Source: an uncultured Paenibacillus sp. | GTDB lineage: Bacteria > Bacillota > Bacilli > Paenibacillales > Paenibacillaceae | Assembly: GCA_937895345.1 (NCBI GenBank) | Contig: CALAWP010000017.1 | Location: 1 to 45,581 of the forward strand | Direction: 5' to 3' | Length of the DNA stretch: 45,581 bases | Part shown: one piece after another, positions 1-6,553 of the stretch | Layout of the letters: each line of letters starts with the position of its first letter | Position numbering within the stretch: position 1 is the first letter of the stretch | Notes under the pieces: generated by a model | Told to the model about the DNA's origin: nothing | Databases searched by the model: none | Seen by the model: the letters and a program-made list of their open reading frames with translations, nothing else | Program-made: the position numbers and the translations under genes

Positions 1-75
1 CCGATTTTGGCTTTCGCCGATTTTGGCTTTCGCCGATTTTGGCTTTCGCCGATTTTGGCTTTCGCCGATTTCAGC
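1..75. repeat. 16-bp direct tandem repeat, four full copies plus a partial
   Basis: The unit CCGATTTTGGCTTTCG begins at 1, 17, 33 and 49, and a diverging fifth copy begins at 65. The copies are identical, so the array is young or homogenised. It probably continues left of the window. No convincing gene overlaps it. Period 16 is not a multiple of three, so it is not a coding repeat. Confidence 0.9.
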
Positions 76-119
76 TAGCTTTCACCGGTATTGGCGGTCG
101 TTCCGTTAAAGCAATTTTA

Positions 120-505
120 GGCTATGAACGATCTTTCGTACAAATCATCGCATCAGAGTGACAAAACCTATGGCATTGAACGATAGATCGTTCAAATCAG
201 CGCAGCAGGGTGCAAAACCTATGGCATTGAACGATAGATCGTTCAAATCATCGCAACAGGGTGCAAGACCTATGGCATTGAACGATAGATCGTTCAAATC
301 ATCGCAACAGAGGGTCAAAACCTATGGCATTGAACGATAGATCGTTCAAACATCGCAGCAGGATGGCAAAACCTATGGCATTGAACGATAGATCGTTCAA
401 ATCAGCGCAACAGGGTGGCAAGACCTATGGCTATGAACGATAGATCGTCCAAATCATCGCAGCAGGGTGGCAAAACCTAAGGCTTTGAACGAATGATCTT
501 TTTAG
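120..505. repeat. 51/52-bp tandem repeat array with a 20-bp palindrome in each unit
   Basis: About eight units recur every 51 or 52 bp. Each contains a CCTATGGCA block, then a palindrome, then a CAAATCATCGCAGCAGGGT-like tail. The palindrome TTGAACGATAGATCGTTCAA (9-bp arms, AG centre) is perfect at 176, 227, 278, 330 and 381. Degenerate versions start at 124, 433 and 485. Spacings are 52, 51, 51, 52, 51, 52, 52. The outer units are the most diverged, as expected for an array that expands in its middle. A short plus-strand open frame (158-340) exists only because 51 is divisible by three; it shifts frame at a 52-bp unit. Protein-binding array, transcript hairpins, or selfish repeat are all possible. 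Confidence 0.9.
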
Positions 506-767
506 TCTTTTGGAGACTAGCGATTGCATTTTGCATAAACTTGGTCGGCGGGCGTTTTTGTATGAAATTTCTTCTAATCAGAACTGTATCCTTGGATCTG
601 CAATAAATATACAGCCTCGCCTTACAGCCTCCAATACTCGGTCCGCTAACTTCTCGTATCCTCGAACCCATTAGATCATCCCAATCGATATTCGATCGTT
701 CCGTTTTCCGCCGATGGATTGTCCTCCATTCGCTCTCTGAAAAAGAAGTAGAATTAAGCGGGCGATT
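506..767. other. Intergenic stretch with no supported gene
   Basis: Between the 51/52-bp array and the promoter region of the secreted stalk-repeat protein I see no start with a ribosome binding site, no recognisable protein and no terminator. A 64-codon minus-strand open frame (477-671) runs into the repeat array and has no family resemblance, so it is not called. Confidence 0.6.
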
Positions 768-794
768 CAGATAAACTATATTTGTAATTATCTG
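768..794. promoter_or_regulatory. Inverted repeat overlapping a possible -10 of the stalk-protein gene
   Basis: CAGATAA (768-774) and TTATCTG (788-794) are perfect 7-bp inverted repeats separated by 13 bp. Between them lies TATATT (777-782), a fair sigma-A -10. The best -35 with a 17-bp spacer is TTAAGC (754-759), which is weak. An operator that covers the -10 is a reasonable reading, but this is inference. Confidence 0.4.
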
Positions 795-829
795 TCAGGG
801 CTTTAATTCAATATACGGAGGAGTAACGA

Positions 830-1819
830 ATGAACAAACGGAAGGCGTTAATCGTTATCGCGGCGCTCGGGCTGCTTTTATCCGGCATAGCAGCCTCGCC
901 CGCCGTTGCGGCCGGCCGAACGGAGACCGTCGAATTGGGCGCGGAGCAATCCGATTACCGTGTTGTCGTGCCGGGATTCATCGATTTGGCGACTGTTGAA
1001 GCGCGCGATGCCGCAGGTGCGGTGAACGAAGTTACGGTCGTTCATATGGCAAAGCCCTCCCGGAACGGAGACGGGACATATACGTTGTTCGAGCTGACGA
1101 CGACGGATCCGAAGGCGTTTGCCGCCGAATCCGTCCCCCAAAAGTACGGCGAAGGCCAGCTCGAATTTTTCAGCGGCGAGTTCAAAGGCGGAAAGCTGGC
1201 TTACCGGGTTGACGAAACGCAGTTGAATGCCATGCTGGACGACGTTCTCGCCTTTGATTTTTACGTTTATGACAAGGACGGCCGATATATAGCGGAATTT
1301 TATAACGTTTATTTTGCGATTGGAGACGGCTTTCGATCCGCCGGCGCCAATGCGCCGGCCGAAAAGGCGAGTGCGCTGCCCGCCGTCTCGAATGTCGTCG
1401 TGAACGGGCAAGAAACGTCGTTCCAAACCTACAATATCGGCGGCAACAACTACTTTAAGCTGCGCGATATCGCCAAAGCGATGAGCGGCACCGCCAAACG
1501 GTTCGAGGTGAAGTGGGACGGGACGCTGAACGCGGTACATCTGCTGACGGGAACGAAATATACGGAAACCGGGACGAGCCTGTCGCCGACATCGGCATCA
1601 GGAACCAATGGCAAGCGTCAACCGGCGCTGCTCAGCCGCTCCGTCATCTTTATCGACGGCGAGGAAGCAGAACTGACGGCCTACAATATCGGCGGCAACA
1701 ACTATTTTAAGCTGAGGGATCTCGGCAAAGCGCTGGACTTTGCGGTGGAATGGGACGGCGCCGCAAAGACGATCGGCATCGATCCATCCAAACCTTATTC
1801 GGAACGGCAGTCGAATTGA
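830..1819 (+). CDS. Secreted protein with two copper-amine-oxidase-N-like stalk repeats
   Basis: A 329-residue exported protein. Residues 1-28 form a signal peptide: basic MNKRK, a hydrophobic core, and a likely cleavage after AVA. Residues 30-170 form an unassigned domain. Two related repeats follow at about 188-245 and 271-323. Both carry the signature YNIGGNNYFKLRD, typical of the copper amine oxidase N-terminal-like (stalk) domain common in Paenibacillus surface proteins. No catalytic amine oxidase domain is present, so an enzyme activity is not suggested; a surface or scaffold role is more likely. ATG 830 follows TACGGAGGAGTAACGA, an excellent ribosome binding site. The gene is monocistronic, with a 51/52-bp repeat array upstream. 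No clear terminator follows it. Confidence 0.85.
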   Translation: MNKRKALIVIAALGLLLSGIAASPAVAAGRTETVELGAEQSDYRVVVPGFIDLATVEARDAAGAVNEVTVVHMAKPSRNGDGTYTLFELTTTDPKAFAAESVPQKYGEGQLEFFSGEFKGGKLAYRVDETQLNAMLDDVLAFDFYVYDKDGRYIAEFYNVYFAIGDGFRSAGANAPAEKASALPAVSNVVVNGQETSFQTYNIGGNNYFKLRDIAKAMSGTAKRFEVKWDGTLNAVHLLTGTKYTETGTSLSPTSASGTNGKRQPALLSRSVIFIDGEEAELTAYNIGGNNYFKLRDLGKALDFAVEWDGAAKTIGIDPSKPYSERQSN

Positions 1820-1946
1820 CCGTTCGCCTACGTTCGCCCAGGCTGCGCCCGGATGCCGGCCGTATTCAAATTCCTTGACCAGCCGCAGGATCCGCCGACC
1901 CCGACATAGGTGAATAAGTCGGATAAGGGCTGACAAGGCTGCGAGC

Positions 1947-1975
1947 TTGACAGGGCGCTTTGGTTCATGTATGAT
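1947..1975 (+). promoter_or_regulatory. Strong sigma-A promoter for ylxM-ffh
   Basis: TTGACA (1947-1952), a 17-bp spacer, and TATGAT (1970-1975) nearly match the sigma-A consensus. The start codon of ylxM lies about 64 bp downstream. It implies that ylxM-ffh here has its own promoter rather than depending on an upstream gene. Confidence 0.75.
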
Positions 1976-2038
1976 TAATCACGTTGCTCCGCTGTTAAGG
2001 GCGGATGCTTGACACACTTTCAGAGTCGGAAAGGGGCG

Positions 2039-2455
2039 ATGGCATTGACGAGGGAAGAACCGCATGCCTTGGCCAGAACGACGAGAGTGAATCTGCTGCT
2101 CGATTTTTACGACAGTCTTTTGACCGAAAAGCAGCGCACGATACTTACGTTTTATTATCACGACGATTTCTCCTTGGGCGAGATCGCTTCGGAATTCGGG
2201 ATCAGCCGGCAGGCGGTCTACGATAATCTCAAGCGCGCCGAGGCGGCTCTGGAAAGCTACGAAAGCAAGCTGGGCCTGCTGGGCAGGCACGAGAGGCTGA
2301 TGCGGGCGGCGGAGCTGCTGGAGAATACGGTAGATTCGATACAGATGGATGAGCGGGACAAGCGAGTCCTCCTGGGAGCCATTAACCGGTTCAGAGCGGA
2401 GGAGCATACGGCAATAGGAGGAGGCGGAAAGTCATGGCAGCATTCGAAAGCTTGA
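2039..2455 (+). CDS. ylxM: YlxM family putative DNA/RNA-binding protein (UPF0122)
   Basis: A 138-residue protein of the YlxM/p13 family, encoded next to ffh in most Firmicutes and proposed to act with the signal recognition particle. Residues 44-66 form a helix-turn-helix like sigma region 4 (SLGEIASEFGISRQAVYDNL). An in-frame TTG at 2009 would add 10 residues. ATG 2039 is preferred because AAAGGGG lies just upstream at proper spacing, and the conserved family sequence begins near it. The gene overlaps ffh by 22 bp, so the two are translationally linked. Its exact biochemical role is not settled for the family. Confidence 0.9.
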   Translation: MALTREEPHALARTTRVNLLLDFYDSLLTEKQRTILTFYYHDDFSLGEIASEFGISRQAVYDNLKRAEAALESYESKLGLLGRHERLMRAAELLENTVDSIQMDERDKRVLLGAINRFRAEEHTAIGGGGKSWQHSKA

Positions 2456-3822
2456 CGAATCGACTGCAAAGCGTGTTCAGCAAGCTGAAGGGCAAAGGCA
2501 AAGTGTCGGAGAGCGACGTCAACGATGCGATGCGCGAGGTGCGCCTGGCGCTCCTGGAAGCGGATGTCAACTTTAAGGTCGTCAAAGATTTTATCGCCAA
2601 AGTGAAGGAGCAGGCCATCGGCCTGGACGTATCGAAGAGCTTTACGCCGGGCATGGTCGTCATCGATATCGTCAACAAAGAGCTGACGGAGCTGATGGGC
2701 GGCACGCAGGCGAAGCTGGCGAAGGCGAACAAGCCTCCGACGGTCATTATGATGGTCGGTTTGCAAGGCGCCGGCAAGACGACGACTTCGGGCAAGCTGG
2801 CGAAGCTGCTGCAGAAGGGCAATCATAAGCCGCTGCTCGTGGCATGCGACATTTACCGGCCCGCCGCCATCAAGCAGCTGCAAGTGCTGGGCGAGCAGAT
2901 CAAAGCTCCGGTATTCGCCATGGGCGACCAGACGTCGCCGGTTGAAATCGCGAAGAACGGTCTGCAGCATGCGAAGGACAACGGCAACGATTATGTCATT
3001 ATCGATACGGCGGGGCGGCTTCATATCGATGAAGCGCTGATGGAGGAGCTGAAGCAGATCCATCAGGTCGTCAGTCCTGACGAGGTGCTGCTCGTCGTCG
3101 ACGCGATGACGGGACAGGACGCGGTCAACGTTGCCCAGAGCTTCCACGAGCAGCTGGAGCTGACGGGCGTCGTTCTGACGAAGCTGGACGGCGATACGCG
3201 CGGCGGTGCCGCGTTGTCCGTCAAGGCAGTAACCGGCCGCCCGATTAAATTCGCCGCGATGGGCGAGAAGATCGATTCGCTGGAGCCGTTCCATCCGGAG
3301 CGGATGGCGTCCCGCATCTTGGGCATGGGCGACATGCTGTCGCTGATCGAGAAGGCGCAAGCCAACATCGACGCCGAGAAAGCGGCCGAGATGGAGCGGA
3401 AGATGCGGACGGCGGAATTTACGTTCGACGACTTCCTCGACCAGATGGAGCAAGTGCGCAAGCTCGGTCCGCTGGACCAGCTGATGGACATGCTGCCCGG
3501 CATGAACAAGATGAAGGGCGGCATGAAAGATCTGAAGGTCGACGAGAAGCAGCTGGCCCGCATCGAGGCGATTGTCCGTTCCATGACGAAGGAAGAGAAG
3601 GCAAAGCCCGAGCTGCTGAACCATAGCCGACGCAAGCGCGTGGCGGCGGGCAGCGGCACGACAATCGTCGAAGTGAACCGGCTGATCAAGCAGTTCGACG
3701 ACATGAGACGCATGATGAAGCAGTTCTCGTCCATGATGGGTCCGAAAGGTCCGAAGGGGCTGAAGGGCGGCAAGAAGGGGCTCAAAGGGCTCATGGGCAA
3801 AAATATGAAGTTTCCATTCTAA
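2434..3822 (+). CDS. ffh: Signal recognition particle GTPase Ffh (SRP54)
   Basis: Binds signal sequences of nascent membrane and secreted proteins and, with SRP RNA and FtsY, delivers ribosomes to the Sec translocon. The 462-residue length is normal. Domains are the N helical bundle (about 1-90), the G domain with P-loop GLQGAGKTT (109-117), DTAGRLH and TKLDGDTRGG, then the Met-rich M domain (about 320-435). The M domain contains the RNA-binding SGTTIVEVN region and a Gly/Lys/Met-rich tail. ATG 2434 follows GGAGGAGGCGGAAAGTC. The gene sits inside the end of ylxM. A compact GC hairpin lies between it and rpsP. Confidence 0.98.
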   Translation: MAAFESLTNRLQSVFSKLKGKGKVSESDVNDAMREVRLALLEADVNFKVVKDFIAKVKEQAIGLDVSKSFTPGMVVIDIVNKELTELMGGTQAKLAKANKPPTVIMMVGLQGAGKTTTSGKLAKLLQKGNHKPLLVACDIYRPAAIKQLQVLGEQIKAPVFAMGDQTSPVEIAKNGLQHAKDNGNDYVIIDTAGRLHIDEALMEELKQIHQVVSPDEVLLVVDAMTGQDAVNVAQSFHEQLELTGVVLTKLDGDTRGGAALSVKAVTGRPIKFAAMGEKIDSLEPFHPERMASRILGMGDMLSLIEKAQANIDAEKAAEMERKMRTAEFTFDDFLDQMEQVRKLGPLDQLMDMLPGMNKMKGGMKDLKVDEKQLARIEAIVRSMTKEEKAKPELLNHSRRKRVAAGSGTTIVEVNRLIKQFDDMRRMMKQFSSMMGPKGPKGLKGGKKGLKGLMGKNMKFPF

Positions 3823-3836
3823 CGGTCTTCATGCCC

Positions 3837-3865
3837 GTCCGCGAGGCGCCGCAGGCGCGCCGGAC
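3837..3865 (+). other. Nested GC-rich hairpin between ffh and rpsP
   Basis: An outer stem GTCCG/CGGAC (3837-3841 with 3861-3865) encloses an inner stem GCGCC-GCA-GGCGC (3846-3858). There is no T-run after it, so it is not a standard terminator. It could be an RNA processing or stability element in the rpsP leader. Confidence 0.45.
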
Positions 3866-3907
3866 TAGAGAAGATCGGAGTGCATTAGTCGAAGGAGGTG
3901 AATATTC

Positions 3908-4180
3908 ATGGCAGTACGCATTCGCTTGAAACGTATGGGCGCTCACAAAGCTCCTTTCTACCGCGTCGTTGTATCGGATTCCCGTTCCCCGCGCGATGGA
4001 CGTTTTATTGAAGAAATCGGCACTTACAATCCGGTTGCAGAGCCGGCTCAAGTCAACATTGACGAAGAGAAGGCGCTGAAATGGCTGCAGACGGGAGCTC
4101 AAGCTTCCGACACCGCACGCGATCTGCTTTCCAAAGCTGGTGTTCTGAAAAAGTTCCATGAGCTTAAGCAACAGAAATAA
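3908..4180 (+). CDS. rpsP: 30S ribosomal protein S16
   Basis: A 90-residue small-subunit protein needed for assembly of the 5' domain of 16S rRNA. The family signature is complete: MAVRIRLKRMGAHKAPFYR followed by VVSDSRSPRDGRFIEEIGTYNP. Length is typical. ATG 3908 follows GAAGGAGGTGAATATTC, a near-perfect ribosome binding site suited to high expression. It is followed 26 bp later by khpA, the usual Firmicute arrangement. Confidence 0.98.
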   Translation: MAVRIRLKRMGAHKAPFYRVVVSDSRSPRDGRFIEEIGTYNPVAEPAQVNIDEEKALKWLQTGAQASDTARDLLSKAGVLKKFHELKQQK

Positions 4181-4206
4181 CTGTTGAACGGCGGAGGGCT
4201 TTGAAT

Positions 4207-4437
4207 ATGGAAGAATTAATTCTTGTCATAGCAAAAGCTTTGGTGGATCATCCGGACGAGGTGCGCATTCAGATGAGGGAGGATGAGCGCGGCACGGTAT
4301 ACGAGCTGTCCGTTCATCCCGACGATGTCGGAAAAGTAATCGGCAAACAAGGGCGCATCGCCAAGGCGATGCGGACGGTCGTCACTTCCGCTTCCGTGAA
4401 ATCTAATAAACGGGTCATCGTCGATATCGTTTCATAA
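4207..4437 (+). CDS. khpA: KhpA, KH-domain RNA-binding protein (YlqC)
   Basis: A 76-residue single KH domain protein that in other Firmicutes pairs with KhpB/Jag and influences cell division and RNA regulation. The KH GXXG loop is visible as GKQG (residues 46-49) in VIGKQGRIAKAMR. An upstream in-frame TTG at 4201 is only 2 bp from GGAGGG (4193-4198) and is rejected. ATG 4207 has 8-bp spacing. The gene lies directly after rpsP. In B. subtilis ylqD follows it, but here a hairpin and a new promoter come next. Confidence 0.93.
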   Translation: MEELILVIAKALVDHPDEVRIQMREDERGTVYELSVHPDDVGKVIGKQGRIAKAMRTVVTSASVKSNKRVIVDIVS

Positions 4438-4449
4438 CGAACGCCGGTC

Positions 4450-4477
4450 GAGGGTTGGGATATATGTCCCGACCCTC
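4450..4477 (+). terminator. Hairpin after khpA, possible weak terminator
   Basis: GAGGGTTGGGA (4450-4460) pairs with TCCCGACCCTC (4467-4477) around a 6-base loop, 11 pairs with one G-U. It is followed by TTCTGC rather than a full T-run, so termination may be partial. A promoter for rimM follows immediately. Confidence 0.6.
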
Positions 4478-4484
4478 TTCTGCA

Positions 4485-4493
4485 TGTTATAAT
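4485..4493 (+). promoter_or_regulatory. Extended -10 promoter element upstream of rimM
   Basis: TGTTATAAT (4485-4493) is a consensus extended -10 (TG-N-TATAAT). No good -35 lies at 16-18 bp, which is acceptable for extended -10 promoters. It lies 33 bp before the rimM start. Confidence 0.55.
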
Positions 4494-4525
4494 GACATCA
4501 ACTGACCAGAAGAAGGAATGATGAG

Positions 4526-5050
4526 ATGAAAGGAAATTGGTACACAGTCGGCAAAATCGTCAATACCCACGGCATTCGGGGCGAGCTGAAGGTGCTTTCC
4601 CAGACCGATTTTCCCGAGAAGCGGTTCGCCCCCGGCAGCGCGCTGCTCATGACGGACGAAACGACCGGCGGCAGCCTGGAAGTGAAAGTGGCGGCTGCGC
4701 GTTCCCATAAAAACGTTTATATCGTGAAGCTTGAAGGTTACGGCAACATTAACGAGGTGGAGCGCTACAAAGGCTGGCTGCTCAAAGTGGCCGCGGAGCA
4801 TCAGGGCGAGCTGGAGGAAGGCGAATATTATTACCATGAAATTATCGGCTGCAAAGTCGTGACCGAGGACGGCGAGGAGCTAGGCGCGATTACGGAAATA
4901 TTGACTCCGGGAGCGAACGACGTTTGGGTGGTCGAGCGGCCTAAGGGCAAAGGCAAGCCGATCTTGCTTCCTTATATCGACGAAGTCGTGCTGAACGTCA
5001 ATCCGGTCGACAAGCTTGTGACGGTTCGGCTGATGGAAGGGCTGGTTTAA
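4526..5050 (+). CDS. rimM: Ribosome maturation factor RimM
   Basis: A 174-residue 30S assembly factor that binds ribosomal protein S19 and helps fold the 16S 3' domain. The N-terminal barrel begins WYTVGKIVNTHGIRGELKV, the standard RimM opening. The C-terminal PRC barrel includes YYYHEIIGCKVVTEDGEELG and the conserved ANDVWVV and LLPYIDEVV motifs. ATG 4526 follows AGAAGGAATGATGAG. trmD starts 3 bp after the stop, so the two are translationally coupled. They are likely transcribed from the extended -10 promoter just upstream. Confidence 0.97.
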   Translation: MKGNWYTVGKIVNTHGIRGELKVLSQTDFPEKRFAPGSALLMTDETTGGSLEVKVAAARSHKNVYIVKLEGYGNINEVERYKGWLLKVAAEHQGELEEGEYYYHEIIGCKVVTEDGEELGAITEILTPGANDVWVVERPKGKGKPILLPYIDEVVLNVNPVDKLVTVRLMEGLV

Positions 5051-5053
5051 CGG

Positions 5054-5809
5054 ATGCGGATCGATGTGCTGACCTTGTTCCCGGAAATGTTCGAAGGCGT
5101 CTTCGGCTCCAGCATTTTGGGCAAAGCCCGGGAGAAAGGCATCGTCCGGCTGGGAACCGTCAACTTCCGGGATTACTCGAACAATAAACATAAGACCGTC
5201 GACGATTACCCGTACGGAGGCGGCGGAGGCATGGTGCTGAAGCCGGAGCCGATCTTTGCGGCGGTAGAAGCATTGGAGGTCGAGCCGGGCAAGAAACCCC
5301 GCGTCATTCTCATGTGTCCGCAAGGGGAAAGCTTTACGCAGCGGAAGGCGGAACAGCTGGCACAAGAGGAGCATCTCGTTCTCATTTGCGGCCATTACGA
5401 AGGTTACGACGAACGGATCCGCGAGCATTTGGTGACGGACGAGCTGTCTATCGGCGATTTTGTATTGACCGGAGGGGAAATCCCGGCAATGGCGGTCATC
5501 GACAGCGTCGTTCGCCTGCTGCCGGGCGTGCTGGGCAACGAATCGTCCGCCGTGACGGATTCGTACAGCACAGGGCTGCTCGAGCATCCGCACTATACGC
5601 GTCCGCCCGAGTTCAGAGGCTGGAGCGTGCCCGAGGTGCTTGTGTCCGGCAACCACGCGAAGATCGAGCAATGGCGTCGGCAGCAATCGCTGCTCCGGAC
5701 GTTGTCCAGACGCCCAGACTTGCTCGATTCGGCCGAATTGACGGACAAGGAGCGCCAATGGCTGGCGTCCGAAGCGGCGTCATCGCCGCATGCCGGCGAC
5801 AGCCTCTGA
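5054..5809 (+). CDS. trmD: tRNA (guanine-N1)-methyltransferase TrmD
   Basis: Methylates G37 next to the anticodon with S-adenosylmethionine, preventing +1 frameshifting. The 251 residues show the SPOUT-class trefoil-knot motifs: MRIDVLTLFPEMF at the N terminus, DYPYGGGGGMVLKPEP (about 51-66), CGHYEGYDERI, and SIGDFVLTGGE with the cofactor-binding loop. The C-terminal helical domain carries HYTRPPEFRGWSVPEVLVSGNH. It starts 3 bp after rimM. No classical terminator follows; a 51-bp tandem array begins about 10 bp after the stop. In B. subtilis rplS follows directly, whereas here a repeat array and a minus-strand gene intervene. Confidence 0.98.
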   Translation: MRIDVLTLFPEMFEGVFGSSILGKAREKGIVRLGTVNFRDYSNNKHKTVDDYPYGGGGGMVLKPEPIFAAVEALEVEPGKKPRVILMCPQGESFTQRKAEQLAQEEHLVLICGHYEGYDERIREHLVTDELSIGDFVLTGGEIPAMAVIDSVVRLLPGVLGNESSAVTDSYSTGLLEHPHYTRPPEFRGWSVPEVLVSGNHAKIEQWRRQQSLLRTLSRRPDLLDSAELTDKERQWLASEAASSPHAGDSL

Positions 5810-5819
5810 GGCCGGGTTC

Positions 5820-6500
5820 ATGAATCAGCCTTGCGCATCGCAGGCAGTCCCGTAGGAGTGCTGTAAGTAACAAAATCAGCCTTGCAGCATCGCAGGCAGT
5901 CCCGCTGAAGAGCTGTAAGTTCATGAGCGACCTTAAAGCGCGGGTTAAGCCATCCAAATGGAGCTGTAAGTTCATGAGCGACCTTAAAGCGCAGGTTAAA
6001 CCGTCCAAATGGAGCTGTAAGTTCATGAGCGACCTTAAAGCGCGGGTTTAACCGTCCAAATGGAGCTGTAAGTTCATGAGCGACCTTAGAGCGCGGGTTA
6101 AACCGTCCAAATGGAGCTGTAAGTTCATGAGCGACCTTAGAGCGCAAGTTAAGCCATCCAAATGGAGCTGTAAGTTCATGAGCGACCTTAAAGCGCGGGT
6201 TAAACCGTCCAAATGGAGCTGTAAGTTCATGAGCGACCTTAGAGCACGGGTTAAACCCATCCAAATGGAGCTGTAGGTTCATGAGCGACCTTAGAGCGCG
6301 GGTTAAACCGTCCAAATGGAGCTGTAAGTTCATGAGCGACCTTAGAGCGCAAGTTAAGCCATCCAAATGGAGCTGTAAGTTCATGAGCGACCTTAGAGTG
6401 CCGGTTAAGCCGTCCAAACGGTGCTGTAAGTTCACGAACGACCATAAAGCGAGATTTGAGCATAAGACATGTCTATGCAAGTTCACAAACGACCTTATAA
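5820..6500. repeat. 51-bp tandem repeat array in the trmD/SLH-CAP convergent gap
   Basis: About 13 units fill this gap of about 730 bp. Core units starting GAGCTGTAAGTTCATGAGCG occur at 5961, 6012, 6063, 6114, 6165, 6216, 6268, 6319 and 6370. All are 51 bp apart except one 52-bp step. Diverged units occur at both ends, near 5823, 5874 and 5910 on the left and 6421 and 6471 on the right. Core units differ at a few positions (AAAG/AGAG, CGGGTTAAACC/CAAGTTAAGCC). The 51-bp period keeps several frames open on both strands, producing spurious 17-residue repeat peptides. No unit-specific spacers exist, so this is not CRISPR. I find no strong palindrome in the core unit. Confidence 0.92.
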
Positions 6501-6536
6501 GCTGCCAGCAGCAGATCGGTCGACAGTCCCCAAGCG

Positions 6537-6553
6537 CGCCGTTCAGAACGGCG
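6537..6553. other. Perfect palindrome spanning the stop codon of the SLH/CAP gene
   Basis: CGCCGTTC (6537-6544), one central base, then GAACGGCG (6546-6553). The minus-strand stop is at 6543-6545. No T-run follows on either strand, so it is not a standard terminator, but it could stabilise the mRNA 3' end. Confidence 0.5.

Noticed and set aside
158..340. Small protein with a MALNDRSFKSSQQ repeat
   Set aside because: It is a by-product of the 51-bp period; frame is lost at a 52-bp unit, there is no ribosome binding site, and no family is recognisable.
477..671. 64-codon minus-strand open frame
   Set aside because: No ribosome binding site or family resemblance, and it runs into the tandem array.
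830..1819. Copper amine oxidase enzyme
   Set aside because: Only the N-terminal-like stalk repeats are present; there is no catalytic domain or topaquinone motif.
2257..3624. 455-codon minus-strand open frame opposite ffh
   Set aside because: Shadow of ffh, typical His/Leu/Arg-rich antisense composition.
5818..6486. Repetitive proteins on both strands in the second array
   Set aside because: Several overlapping frames on both strands are open because 51 is divisible by three. Starts lack ribosome binding sites, and no frame is favoured.
120..6500. CRISPR arrays at the two tandem-repeat regions
   Set aside because: Repeat units are contiguous, with no unique spacers between them, and no cas genes occur in the window.
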